Positions 26,316-35,169 of a stretch of 64,000 nt of DNA are shown piece after piece; position 1 is the stretch's first letter, and each line of letters opens with the position of its first letter. The stretch is from Burkholderia lata (GTDB lineage: Bacteria > Pseudomonadota > Gammaproteobacteria > Burkholderiales > Burkholderiaceae): NCBI RefSeq assembly GCF_902499335.1, contig NZ_CABVQK010000006.1, forward strand, positions 248,001-312,000, written 5' to 3'. The translations under genes and the position numbers were made by a program. The notes beneath the pieces are model-generated. The model was not told the DNA's origin. It saw only the letters and a program-made list of their open reading frames with translations, and searched no databases.

Positions 26316-27866
26316 TCAGGTCGCGGTGGCCGGCGTGACCCGGCTGCTGCCGCTCGAATAGAAGCGGTAGATTCCCTTGCCGGCCGACTTCGCGTCGTAC
26401 AGCGCGCTGTCGGCCTGCCGGATCAGTTCATCGGGGGAGCCATGTCCGTCGTCGAGCGCGATGCCGATGCTGATACCCAGGCTCACGGTCTCGCCGATCG
26501 ACAGGGTGTACGGCGCCGAGATCTGCCGAATGATGCGTGCGGCGAGGATCGAACACGCGTGCATCGTCGTGTCGTCGATCGCGACGACGAACTCGTCGCC
26601 GCCGATGCGCGCCGCCAGCTCGCCGGGCGGCAGTGTCTTGCCGAGCCGCTCGGCGACCTGGGTCAGCACGTCGTCGCCGGCCTGGTGGCCGAACCGGTCG
26701 TTGATCGCCTTGAAGCCGTCGAGGTCGAGATACATGACGGCGAGCGCGGGGCCCGGCATGCGCGGCCGGCGCGCGAGCATCCGCTTGAGCTGGGCATGCA
26801 GTTCGTGACGGTTCGGCAAACCCGTCAGCGCATCGTGCCGCGCGAGATGCCGGATGTGCTGCTCGGTCTGGCGGCGCGCGGTGACATCCTCGACGATGAT
26901 CACCGCGTTGCCGTCCGGCACGCGGTGGCGCGTCAGTTCGAGCTGGCGGCCGTCGGCGAGCACGACGTCGAGCGGCGCGGGTTCGTCGCAGGTCAGCCAG
27001 AGCTCGCACTGCGCGGCGAGACTGGCGCCGCCCGGATCGGTCGCGTCGTTCGCGCCGAGCACCGCGACGACGGCAGGCAGGGGCGTATCGAGCATGATCT
27101 CGCGCGGCGAGCCGAACAGTTGCGCGGTGCGCCGGTTCGCGACGATCACGCGCCGTTCGCCGTCGATCATGCACAGGCCGTGCGGCATGTAGGTGAGCGC
27201 GGCGTCGAAGCGCGCGACGAGTTCGGCGTTGCGCTGGCGCGCGGCGATCAGCGCGACGAGCACGCGATAGTGACGCTGGACGACCGTGCGCATCGCGGCG
27301 AGATAGATCGCGAGCGGCGGCAGCAGCAGCCACGCGCCCGACCGGTGGGCCAGGAGCGCACCGACGCCGATCGGCAGCACGCCGAGCGTGACCTGCATCA
27401 TCGCAAGCCGCGGCAACGCCGAATTGCGTGACGCGATCCCGCCGAACACGCCGCCTGCGACCATCACCGACAGCGTGCCGAGCTCGACGTCGACGGCCTG
27501 CACGCAGCCCATCACGCCGAGGCCGAGCACGAAGCATGCGACGAGCGACACGGGCGCGTAACGCATCGCCCAGTATTCGGCGCGGTCGTCACCGGCGTCG
27601 CGCTGAACCGTGTATGCACGCGCGATCGAGAGCCGCGCGATGAGCAGGCCGGCGTCGACGATCAGCCACGCGAGACACCAGAGCTGCTGCAGCCGGATCA
27701 GCGCGACGGCCGCGACGAAGCCGCTCGCGAGCCCGGAGAGCGCCATCGGGCGGACGTCTTCGAACAGGGTAACGAGCATCGACGGGCGCAGCGCGGCCGT
27801 CACACGGTGGTTGCCGGAGGGAGGAGTGGCGAGAACGGAGTGCAGGAGAGATGTCCTGACTGCCAT
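26316..27866 (-). CDS. membrane diguanylate cyclase (PAS-GGDEF)
   Basis: Makes the second messenger c-di-GMP from two GTP. The 516-residue product has about five to six membrane segments in the first 190 residues, a PAS-like domain (ALTYMPHGLCMIDGERRVIVANRRTAQLFG), and a GGDEF domain (HDALTGLPNRHELHAQL, MYLDLDGFKAINDRFGHQAGDDVL, RIGGDEFVVA). The active-site GGDEF is intact. The inhibitory RxxD site, five residues before GGDEF, is absent (the sequence reads PGE), so product inhibition is probably weak. No EAL domain is present. The start at 27866 is supported by GAGG about 9 bases upstream. It stands alone. Confidence 0.9.
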   Translation of the reverse strand: MAVRTSLLHSVLATPPSGNHRVTAALRPSMLVTLFEDVRPMALSGLASGFVAAVALIRLQQLWCLAWLIVDAGLLIARLSIARAYTVQRDAGDDRAEYWAMRYAPVSLVACFVLGLGVMGCVQAVDVELGTLSVMVAGGVFGGIASRNSALPRLAMMQVTLGVLPIGVGALLAHRSGAWLLLPPLAIYLAAMRTVVQRHYRVLVALIAARQRNAELVARFDAALTYMPHGLCMIDGERRVIVANRRTAQLFGSPREIMLDTPLPAVVAVLGANDATDPGGASLAAQCELWLTCDEPAPLDVVLADGRQLELTRHRVPDGNAVIIVEDVTARRQTEQHIRHLARHDALTGLPNRHELHAQLKRMLARRPRMPGPALAVMYLDLDGFKAINDRFGHQAGDDVLTQVAERLGKTLPPGELAARIGGDEFVVAIDDTTMHACSILAARIIRQISAPYTLSIGETVSLGISIGIALDDGHGSPDELIRQADSALYDAKSAGKGIYRFYSSGSSRVTPATAT

Positions 27867-28365
27867 GGTTTTTGACCTCGACACGGTGTCGCGTGATGTC
27901 GCGATGCCTGGCGGCGCCCGCACGGCACATGGCGGAAGCCCGGCCAGGCCGGATGCGCACGACATTACCATGAAACGCGGGCGGCGCGGGTTGCCCGGCA
28001 GAGCGGCGCCACTAGTCGTAAACCACGCCCGCGAAAGCCTTGCGCATTCACCGGGGCGGGGGCAGCATCGTTGCGAACGAATGCGGCCCGGCGACCGGCA
28101 GGAGACCGGTCGCCACGCACGGTGCGCGTGCGCGCCCGGCGCGGCCGGCATGATCGAAGCCGCTGCAACCGGGTACGCGACGCGGTCGAGTTGCCGCCCG
28201 CGACCGGCTGCCGCAGCCCGGCTGAATACCGTTATAAGAAATTCAATAAGTATTTCATGCGAGAAATACTATAGGCGATATATCTAAAACAATGCCAGAA
28301 TGCGCGCCGCTCCGAACGTCGCGACACCCGATCGCCGTCCGAGCCGCATCAGGAGGTTCCCCCCA
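27867..28365. other. divergent promoter region
   Basis: About 500 bp between the diguanylate cyclase and the molybdenum oxidoreductase operon. The left part is GC-rich without clear features. The right part (28228-28300) is AT-rich, with a 22-bp palindrome and a TATATCT sequence, and is the likely promoter of the oxidoreductase operon. Confidence 0.4.
28249..28270. promoter_or_regulatory. operator candidate before the Mo-oxidoreductase operon
   Basis: AGTATTTC-N6-GAAATACT, perfect 8-bp arms, in an AT-rich stretch about 95 bp before the first gene. A dimeric repressor or activator site is inferred; no regulator gene is adjacent. Confidence 0.5.
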
Positions 28366-31242
28366 ATGAAAAACCACGGCCTGTCACGGCGGGGTTTTCT
28401 GAAAGCCAGCGTGCTGGCGGGCGTCGCGGTGTATGTCGCGCCCCTGGGCAGCCGCGCATTCGCGGCGCTCTTCGAAGAAAAACTCCTCACCCCCGTCAAA
28501 TGGGATAGCGTCACCGGCATCCCCCAATTCCGCATCGACGGCATCGCGAAGGTCACGGGCTCGAAAGTGTTCGCCCGTGACGTGCGCGCAGCCGACATGC
28601 CGCACTGGCCGCAGCAGCAGTCGCATGCGCTGATCCTGCGCGTCACGCAGGCCGACCGCACGTACGAAGGCTTCGACCTTTCGCTGCTCGGCGACGAGCT
28701 GAAGCCGGACCGCGTGGTCACGGCCGACGATCTCGCGCGCGACGGCGTTGCGTTCCCGACGTTCTACGGCGACGACATGTTGCTGCCCGCCGGCAAGACA
28801 CCCGCGTATCTCGGTCATGCGGTCGCAATCCTCATTTACCACGACTTCGCGCGCTTCCGCTTCGCGAAGAACACGCTCAAGTTCCGCGACGACGTGATCC
28901 GCTACGGTGCGGTCACGGGCCCGCTCGAGCGCGATCCGTGGGGCACCTTCCGCTACGTGCGGGTGGGCGGCAAGACGGCCTATGACGACGACGTCTATTC
29001 GAGCCTGAAGGATGCGCCGATCTTCCCGAGCATGATGCGCAAGCACCTGCCGGTGTGGCCGGACGGCAAGGAGCACGGCAAGCTCGACGAGCAGGGCATG
29101 TTCCTGGCCGGGCAGATCGCCAGCGAACTCGACCATCCGTCGGCCGACTGGCTCGTGTTCGACCGCGAGTACAACACGCAGTCGGTCGATACGTCCGCGC
29201 TCGAGCCGGACAACGCGAACTGCTGGTACGACGCCGCGACGCAGTCGCTGCACCTCGTCGTGCCGACCCAGTCGCCGCTCGAAGTGGCGGAGAACGCGGC
29301 CGCGATGGTCGCGAAGTGCCGCTTCCCGGTGAAGAAGCTGTTCGTGCATCCGTGCTACACGGTCGGCTACGGTTCCAAGGATCACTTCAACGTGCCGTTC
29401 TACGGCCTCGTCTGCGCGCTGTACGCGGACGGCCGCCCCGTGCGTTTCGCGAACGACCGCTACGAGCAGTTCCAGACGTCGCTGAAGCGTCACGCGTTCA
29501 AGATGCACTACCGGATCGCGGTGGACCGCAACACGGGCCTGCTGCAGTCGTTCAAGGGCGACTTCGAGGCGAACGGCGGCGGGCGCTCGAATTTCTCGCC
29601 GTCGGTCGCGATGGTCGGCGCAACGGCCGCGCAATCGATCTACTACTTCCCGAAGAGCGACCTGGCCGCGGTCGCGATCGCGTCGCGCGCGATCGATGCC
29701 GGCTCCGCGCGCGGCTACGGCACGCTGCAGAGCATGGCGGCGACCGAGATGGCGGTCGACGAGATCGCCGCGCAGCTGAACATCGACCCGATCGATTTCC
29801 GCCTGCGCAACGCGCTGCGTTCGGGGATGAAGAACACGCAAGGGGCGATTCCCGCCGGCGCGCTGCGCGTCGACGAGGTACTCGAGCGCTCGAAGCAGCA
29901 TCCGCTGTGGACACGCCGCGCCGCGCGCAAGGCCGAATTCGAGGCCGCGAATCCGGGCAAGCGCTACGGCGTCGGCTTCGCATGCGTGCAGAAGGATTTC
30001 GGTACGGGCGCGGAAGCGTCGTTCGCGAAGGTCGAATTCGACGAGAACGGCAAGGTGTCGCTGCAGCACACGGCGGCCGAGATCGGCACCGGGATGTCGA
30101 CGTCGCAGGCCGTCGCGGTCGCGAAATGGCTGGGCCGCCCGGCGACGGAAGTGCGCGTGGCCGTGACCGAATGGCCGGACCTGCCGGTCGAGACCAGCGG
30201 CGATCCGTACCTCATGTCGCAGGCCGACCAGGATCGCCTGAGCGCGAACCCGCGCTGGTCGCCGAGCTATGCGTCGCCGTCGAGCGCGACGAACTCCGCG
30301 TACTACTTCACGCACAGCACGCGCGAAGCCGCGCGCGCCGTGTTCCGCTACGGCCTGTGGCCGGCGGCGATGTCGATCTGGACCCGCGGCCTCGGCGGCG
30401 GCCAGGCCGCGCCGTATGCGATCCGCATCGAGGACGCGCGCTGGGTCGACGGCAAGCTGACCGCCGACGGCCTCGAGCCGCTGTCGTTCGAACAGCTCGC
30501 GAAGCAGGCCTATGCACTCGGCCTGCCGACCGGCGCCGTCGTGCACGTGTTCAACCGCTGGCAGTGGACCGACGCCGAGTTCGAAGTGGGCGGCACGGTC
30601 GAGCGTTTGCCGATCGACGGGCTGTCGCTGCGCGTCGGCGCGCCGAAGACGGGCGACAACGGCCCGGTGCCCGGCACCGCCGCGCCGGCCGGCGCGACCG
30701 CGATGCGCGGCACGCTGGCGCCGACCGCGAACGGCTACCGCGTGCTGGACCGCAAGCGCGTGTTCATCCCGCCGACGAGCCGCAACAACGCGGCCGTCAC
30801 GTACTACACGGCGGTCGGCACGCTCGTCGAGCTGGCCGTGCACGAAGCGACCGGCAAGGTCGAGTTGCTCACGCATCACTCGATCATGGAGTGCGGCAAC
30901 CAGATTTCGCCGCAGCTCGTGTCGGGCCAGTTGCAGGGCGGCCTTGCGATGGGTATCGGCCACGCGTTGCACGAATACCTGCCGCTGTATGAAGACGGCC
31001 CCGGCAACGGCACGTGGAACTTCAACCGTTACCAGCTGCCGCGCGCGTCCGACGTCGCCGTCTGGACGCAGACGGGCGACGTGCTGCCGCCGCTGTCCGA
31101 GACCGATCCGCCGAAGGGTGTCGCCGAAGTGGTGATGATCCCCGTCGTCGGCGCGATCGTGAACGGGATCGCGCACGCGATCGGCCATCGTTTCACCGAC
31201 CTGCCGGTGACCCCGCAAAAGATTCAGGAGGTGCTCGCATGA
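28366..31242 (+). CDS. xanthine dehydrogenase-family molybdopterin-binding subunit (periplasmic)
   Basis: Catalytic molybdenum-cofactor subunit, 958 residues, of a periplasmic hydroxylase/aldehyde dehydrogenase like isoquinoline oxidoreductase IorB or aldehyde dehydrogenase large subunits. A twin-arginine signal (LSRRGFLKASVLAGVAVYVAPLG) exports the folded enzyme. Cofactor-binding stretches include GGGRSNFSPS, SARGYGTLQS and TAAEIGTGMSTSQAVA; the catalytic glutamate should be in PPKGVAEVVMIP. AGGAGGT precedes the ATG at 28366. The stop overlaps the next start (ATGA), so the three genes are translationally coupled. Substrate is unknown; aldehydes or N-heterocycles are typical. Confidence 0.9.
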   Translation: MKNHGLSRRGFLKASVLAGVAVYVAPLGSRAFAALFEEKLLTPVKWDSVTGIPQFRIDGIAKVTGSKVFARDVRAADMPHWPQQQSHALILRVTQADRTYEGFDLSLLGDELKPDRVVTADDLARDGVAFPTFYGDDMLLPAGKTPAYLGHAVAILIYHDFARFRFAKNTLKFRDDVIRYGAVTGPLERDPWGTFRYVRVGGKTAYDDDVYSSLKDAPIFPSMMRKHLPVWPDGKEHGKLDEQGMFLAGQIASELDHPSADWLVFDREYNTQSVDTSALEPDNANCWYDAATQSLHLVVPTQSPLEVAENAAAMVAKCRFPVKKLFVHPCYTVGYGSKDHFNVPFYGLVCALYADGRPVRFANDRYEQFQTSLKRHAFKMHYRIAVDRNTGLLQSFKGDFEANGGGRSNFSPSVAMVGATAAQSIYYFPKSDLAAVAIASRAIDAGSARGYGTLQSMAATEMAVDEIAAQLNIDPIDFRLRNALRSGMKNTQGAIPAGALRVDEVLERSKQHPLWTRRAARKAEFEAANPGKRYGVGFACVQKDFGTGAEASFAKVEFDENGKVSLQHTAAEIGTGMSTSQAVAVAKWLGRPATEVRVAVTEWPDLPVETSGDPYLMSQADQDRLSANPRWSPSYASPSSATNSAYYFTHSTREAARAVFRYGLWPAAMSIWTRGLGGGQAAPYAIRIEDARWVDGKLTADGLEPLSFEQLAKQAYALGLPTGAVVHVFNRWQWTDAEFEVGGTVERLPIDGLSLRVGAPKTGDNGPVPGTAAPAGATAMRGTLAPTANGYRVLDRKRVFIPPTSRNNAAVTYYTAVGTLVELAVHEATGKVELLTHHSIMECGNQISPQLVSGQLQGGLAMGIGHALHEYLPLYEDGPGNGTWNFNRYQLPRASDVAVWTQTGDVLPPLSETDPPKGVAEVVMIPVVGAIVNGIAHAIGHRFTDLPVTPQKIQEVLA

Positions 31243-31940
31243 CGACCGCCCAAACCGCGGCTTCGGCCGCGAGCGCCAGCGCCGCTGCGACCGGCGCTTC
31301 CGCGCCGAGCGCGGCTTCGGCCGCACCGGCATCGGTCCCGGCCGTGCCGGCATCGGCATCTGCGCCGGCCGCCGTCGAGCGTCCGCTCGTCCGGTTCCAG
31401 TCGAAACCGCTGTCGATCAATATCAACGGCAAGTCCGTCGGCCCGATGCAGGTGCCGGAAGGGCTGATGATGATCGAGTTCCTGCACGAGTACGCGGGCC
31501 TCACCGGTTCGCGGCTCGGCTGCGGGCAGGGCATCTGCCACGCGTGCGTCGTGATCGTCGACAAGCCGGACGGCACGAGCGAGGAAATGCGTACCTGCAT
31601 CACCGGCGCGCATTTCTTCCACGGCCGCTCGATCCGCACGATCGAAGGTCACGCGAAGCGCAACGAAGCGGGCGAAGTGGTCGAGCTGTCGCCGATCCAG
31701 CAGAAGTTCCTCGAGCACTTCAGCTTCCAGTGCGGCTATTGCACACCGGGCTTCGTCAACGCGGCGACCGTGCTGATCGAACGCCTGAAGCGCGAGCCGA
31801 TTGCGAAGGCCGACGTCGAACGCACGATCACCGAGGCGCTCGATGCGCACCTCTGCCGCTGCACGGGCTATGTCCGCTACTACGAAGCCGTCAAGGACGT
31901 GGTGCTGACGACGCCGGGACTCGTGAAGGACGCCGCATGA
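31239..31940 (+). CDS. [2Fe-2S] subunit of the molybdenum oxidoreductase
   Basis: Electron-transfer subunit, 233 residues, with two iron-sulfur clusters: a plant-ferredoxin-type site CGQGICHAC plus the downstream Cys in MRTCITG, and a four-helix site CGYCTPG with HLCRCTGY. The first about 48 residues are an Ala/Ser/Pro-rich low-complexity extension that is not part of the usual family (about 150-180 residues). It has no clear signal peptide, so it is probably carried out with the Tat-borne Mo subunit. It overlaps both neighbours by ATGA, and AGGAGGTG lies before its start. Confidence 0.92.
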   Translation: MTTAQTAASAASASAAATGASAPSAASAAPASVPAVPASASAPAAVERPLVRFQSKPLSININGKSVGPMQVPEGLMMIEFLHEYAGLTGSRLGCGQGICHACVVIVDKPDGTSEEMRTCITGAHFFHGRSIRTIEGHAKRNEAGEVVELSPIQQKFLEHFSFQCGYCTPGFVNAATVLIERLKREPIAKADVERTITEALDAHLCRCTGYVRYYEAVKDVVLTTPGLVKDAA

Positions 31941-33196
31941 AACGCACATTCGCTCATCGTGTCGCGCGGGCCGCGGGCCTCCCCGTGTTGGCCGTGGCCA
32001 GCGCGTTGCTGCTCGCCGCGTGCGGCGGCCATGACGCACCGGTCTCGAACGCGGCGTCCGGTGCGCCCGGTGCCGACCAGATCGCGCGCGGCCGCTATCT
32101 CGTCAAGGCCGCCGACTGCGCGGCGTGTCACACCGCGAAGGACGGCGCGCCGTTCGCCGGCGGCGCGCCCCTCGAATCGCCGTTCGGCACGTTCTACGGC
32201 TCGAACATCACGCCGGACAAGGATCACGGGATCGGCAGCTGGAGCGCGGACGATTTCTACGCCGCGCTGCATGACGGCAAGGCGCCGGGCAAGCGCCTGT
32301 ATCCGTCGATGCCGTACACGTCGTACCGTCAGCTCACGCGTGCCGATTCCGACGCGATGTACGCGTACTTGAAGACCGTCAAGCCGGTCGCACTGGAAAA
32401 CCGCGAGCACGAGCTGAAGTTCCCGTACAACCTGCGTTTCGGGATGGTCTTCTGGGACATGGTGTTTCTGAAGGACAGCCTGCCCGATGCATCGACGGGC
32501 CAGTCCGCCGACTGGCAGCGCGGCCGCTATCTGGCGGGCGCGCTCGGCCACTGCGCGGAATGCCATACGCCGCGCGCGTTCACGGGCCAGCTCGACAGCG
32601 CGAAGCCGCTTGCAGGCGCCGCGCTCGGCCGCGTGGCCGCGCCCGACATCACGCCGGCGGGCCTCGCCGCGCGCGGCTGGACGGGCGCCGACCTGCAGAC
32701 GTTCTTCGGCGTCGGCATCGCGCCGCAAGGCTCGGCATTCGGCGAAATGTACCCGGTCGTGCACCTGAGCACGCAGTACATGACGAAGGACGACCTGCGC
32801 GCGCTGTCGGTGTACCTGCTGGGCGATACGCCGCCCGCGCCGCAACCGGTGAAGCCGGTGTCGGCCGACGCCGCGCAACTTGCGGCCGGCCGCTCGGTGT
32901 ATCTCGCGGTCTGTGCGGGCTGTCACGGTTTCGACGGTGAAGGCAAGCCGCACGTGGCGGTGCCGATGAACGGCAATTCGACGGTGCGTCAGGGCGACCC
33001 GCGCAACCTGCTGGTCGCGATGCTCGACGGCATCGGCGAGCAGAAGTTTGCCGGGTTCGAGAACCTGCAGCCGATGCCCGGTTTCGCGCACACGCTGAGC
33101 GACGACGAACTCGCACAGCTCGCGAACTACCTGCGTGCGACGTGGGGCGGCCAGCCCGCGAGCGTCACGCCGGCCGACGTGAAGGCCATGCGTTAA
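31937..33196 (+). CDS. tri-heme cytochrome c lipoprotein of the molybdenum oxidoreductase
   Basis: Passes electrons from the 2Fe-2S subunit to the respiratory chain. The 419-residue product has a lipoprotein signal (ALLLAAC, acylated Cys29) and three c-type heme sites: CAACH near 61, CAECH near 206 and CAGCH near 326. This matches the cytochrome subunit of three-component alcohol/aldehyde dehydrogenases of acetic-acid bacteria and pseudomonads. The start overlaps the preceding stop (ATGA). It is the last gene of the operon and is followed by a strong terminator. Confidence 0.93.
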   Translation: MKRTFAHRVARAAGLPVLAVASALLLAACGGHDAPVSNAASGAPGADQIARGRYLVKAADCAACHTAKDGAPFAGGAPLESPFGTFYGSNITPDKDHGIGSWSADDFYAALHDGKAPGKRLYPSMPYTSYRQLTRADSDAMYAYLKTVKPVALENREHELKFPYNLRFGMVFWDMVFLKDSLPDASTGQSADWQRGRYLAGALGHCAECHTPRAFTGQLDSAKPLAGAALGRVAAPDITPAGLAARGWTGADLQTFFGVGIAPQGSAFGEMYPVVHLSTQYMTKDDLRALSVYLLGDTPPAPQPVKPVSADAAQLAAGRSVYLAVCAGCHGFDGEGKPHVAVPMNGNSTVRQGDPRNLLVAMLDGIGEQKFAGFENLQPMPGFAHTLSDDELAQLANYLRATWGGQPASVTPADVKAMR

Positions 33197-33215
33197 GTCG
33201 TGCCGCAGGGCGGGG

Positions 33216-33274
33216 CGTCGCGCGCGATTCAGCCGGTTTCCGGTGCTCGCGCGCGACGCGTCGCCCGATTTTTT
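33216..33274 (+). terminator. intrinsic terminator of the Mo-oxidoreductase operon
   Basis: CGTCGCGCGCGA pairs perfectly with TCGCGCGCGACG (12 bp, 19-base loop), followed by TTTTTT at 33269-33274. It starts 20 bp after the cytochrome stop. Confidence 0.6.
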
Positions 33275-33285
33275 GCGGCGGTTCT

Positions 33286-33456
33286 TCAGTAGCCGCCGCC
33301 TCCTCCGCCACCCCCTCCGCTACCTCCCGCGCCACCGCCGCCGTACCGGCTCATGCCCGGTCCTTGCGATACGCCGCGATCCGACGACGTACATCCCGCC
33401 GACAGCACGAGCACCAGCGCCGCGATCAGCGCCGCGGCCAACGTTGACGATTTCAT
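33286..33456 (-). CDS. small glycine-rich lipoprotein
   Basis: A 56-residue predicted lipoprotein. The signal MKSSTLAAALIAALVLVLSA ends in the lipobox SAGC, with acylated Cys22. The mature part is only about 35 residues and ends in an almost pure glycine tail closing with Tyr. The ATG at 33456 follows AAGGAGG at ideal spacing, which makes this a convincing gene despite its size. I know no function; glycine-rich tails of this type are seen in small envelope proteins of Burkholderia. Its stop lies 12 bases from the T-tract of the opposing operon's terminator. Confidence 0.75.
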   Translation of the reverse strand: MKSSTLAAALIAALVLVLSAGCTSSDRGVSQGPGMSRYGGGGAGGSGGGGGGGGGY

Positions 33457-33664
33457 TTTCCGCCTCCTTGCCACGCGCAGGCCGCGGGAAACCCCGGTTC
33501 GCGTGAACCGCGCGTCTGCACGCTGACGAAACGTTTCGGGCAGGCTGTTTATTCCATGTGTTTTGATTGCGGATCGTCGAACGCAAAGGGGCCGGACCGG
33601 AGCCATCGCACCGTGCCTTGGTACACTCCGGCACGCCGCCATTCCGATTCCGACTACAAAAAAC

Positions 33665-34129
33665 ATGAGTGCTACCTCCGAACGTCCGCCATCGCGTCCG
33701 TCCCATCCCGTCGTGCTCGGCTGCATGTCGTTCGCCGTCGGCGGCCCGCTGGTCGCGGCGCTCGTCTGGCCCGGCGTGATGCTGATTGCATGGTCGTTGA
33801 TCGACGGCCCGTCGTGGGACGTCCTGAAAGTCAGTGCCGGCATGGTGCCGATGATTTTTATCGCGTCGTTCGTATTCGGCTATTTCCTGCCCGCGACGGT
33901 CGCGGGCGGCATCATGGGCGCAATCGGCACGCGGATCCGGCGGCGCTGGTACGTACTGCTGGGGATGGTTGTGGGCACCGCCACGATGATCGGCTACGTG
34001 CTGTTCCAGACCTGGCTGATCAACGCCGACAAGGTTGGCGACATCAACGCGATCGCCACGATCGATGCGATCGTGACGTCGGCGGTGTTGTCGAGCTGGC
34101 TCCATCGGCGGCTCGAACGCCGGCGTTGA
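33665..34129 (+). CDS. small inner-membrane protein of unknown function
   Basis: A 154-residue protein with about four hydrophobic segments (roughly 17-45, 55-85, 95-115 and 125-142) and a basic C-terminus (HRRLERRR). It is probably an inner-membrane protein; I do not recognise a family. The start at 33665 is chosen because translation then begins just before the first membrane segment; an in-frame start about 100 bases upstream would add an arginine-rich stretch. No clear ribosome site is seen. It is convergent with the Pal-like gene. Confidence 0.6.
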   Translation: MSATSERPPSRPSHPVVLGCMSFAVGGPLVAALVWPGVMLIAWSLIDGPSWDVLKVSAGMVPMIFIASFVFGYFLPATVAGGIMGAIGTRIRRRWYVLLGMVVGTATMIGYVLFQTWLINADKVGDINAIATIDAIVTSAVLSSWLHRRLERRR

Positions 34130-34270
34130 GCGCGACGCGGGGTGAGGTCGCGTGCGTGAGCGGCGACCCGTATGAACGGGACGAACCGAACGGTACCCGT
34201 GACCGCAACGGCGGCCCGCGCGCTGTCATGCTTCACTGGTTGCGGATGCCGCCGTCACGGCGGCCCGCGA

Positions 34271-34762
34271 TCAACGATAGACGAGATCGGCGCGGCGGTT
34301 CTGTGCCCACGAATCCTCGTCGTGGCCGAGCGCGACCGGCTTTTCCTTGCCGAGGCTGACCGCCTCGAGTTGCGTAGCCGGCACGCCGAGCGTTTCGAGC
34401 CCGCTCATCACGGCTTGCGAACGGCGTTGGCCGAGTGCGAGGTTGTATTCGGACGTGCCGCGTTCGTCGGTGTTGCCCTGGATCAGCACGTGCCGCGCCG
34501 GGTGGCTGCGCAGGTAGTCGGCGTGCGCCTGCAGCAGCGACTGGTATTCGGGCTTGACGGAGTACTGGTCGAAATCGAAGTAGATGCTGCGCTTCGCGAG
34601 CGGGCTGTTCGGATTGTCGAGATCGTCGGCCGTCACCGTTGCGACGGCTTCGCTGGAGGGCGTCGGCGCGGTGCCGGCATTCTCGGGCGTCTTCGCCGCA
34701 TGGTGGCAACCGGCCAGCAGTACCACGGTTGCCAGGACCGCAAATCGGTTCGTTTTGCTCAT
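34271..34762 (-). CDS. Pal-like OmpA-family lipoprotein
   Basis: Peptidoglycan-associated outer membrane lipoprotein of 163 residues. The lipobox is LLAGC (acylated Cys19), and the OmpA/Pal domain (about 58-162) carries IYFDFDQYSVKPEY, the peptidoglycan-binding GNTDERGTSEYNLALGQRRS and NRRADLVYR. Real Pal is encoded after tolB; here no tol genes exist, so this is an extra paralogue. A Pal of about 165-170 residues fits. It appears to be monocistronic. Confidence 0.9.
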   Translation of the reverse strand: MSKTNRFAVLATVVLLAGCHHAAKTPENAGTAPTPSSEAVATVTADDLDNPNSPLAKRSIYFDFDQYSVKPEYQSLLQAHADYLRSHPARHVLIQGNTDERGTSEYNLALGQRRSQAVMSGLETLGVPATQLEAVSLGKEKPVALGHDEDSWAQNRRADLVYR

Positions 34763-35169
34763 CGTTCGCCTCCAGCGGTTGACTGCGTTGAACGCGTGGG
34801 ACGTGCGATCGGCACGTCCGTATCCGGCCGCAATGGCGCGAAAGGTCCGGCATCCACGACGCGAATCATGTTCGTAAGCCGGTGGTGCGCCATATGAAAG
34901 AGTGTTGCGACCGGAACGCCAAATCTCGGCGTCGCTGCAAACAGATTAGGAAAAATGTCACAGCGTGACCAGTTTCTCCGCATTTATTTGCGCGGACGAG
35001 ACAGATAGGCCGGCATTCCTGCCGTCGCGCGGGGCGATGCCACAGCGAAAAAGGCCGCGCACGGGCGCGGCCTTTCCGGCTCGGGGCATGACGTTCGAGC
35101 GGTGCTGGAAATGCGTGCCCGACACGGTCGGTGCAGCAGCGTTGCGCTGCGCCGCCCCGTGTTGCACCG
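34763..35169. other. intergenic region between Pal-like and porin genes
   Basis: No gene is seen. It holds the porin terminator (35047-35076) and, on the minus strand between 34763 and about 34960, the probable Pal-like promoter. Confidence 0.4.
35047..35076 (-). terminator. intrinsic terminator of the porin gene
   Basis: AAAGGCCGCG pairs with CGCGGCCTTT (10 bp, 6-base loop) and runs into a U5 tract in the minus-strand direction. It lies about 95 bp after the porin stop. Confidence 0.75.

Noticed and set aside
28384..31359. A 991-codon open frame antisense to the molybdenum subunit
   Set aside because: It is the mirror of strong third-position GC bias in the sense gene. Composition is Arg/Val/His-rich with no family resemblance, and the sense strand has full domain evidence.
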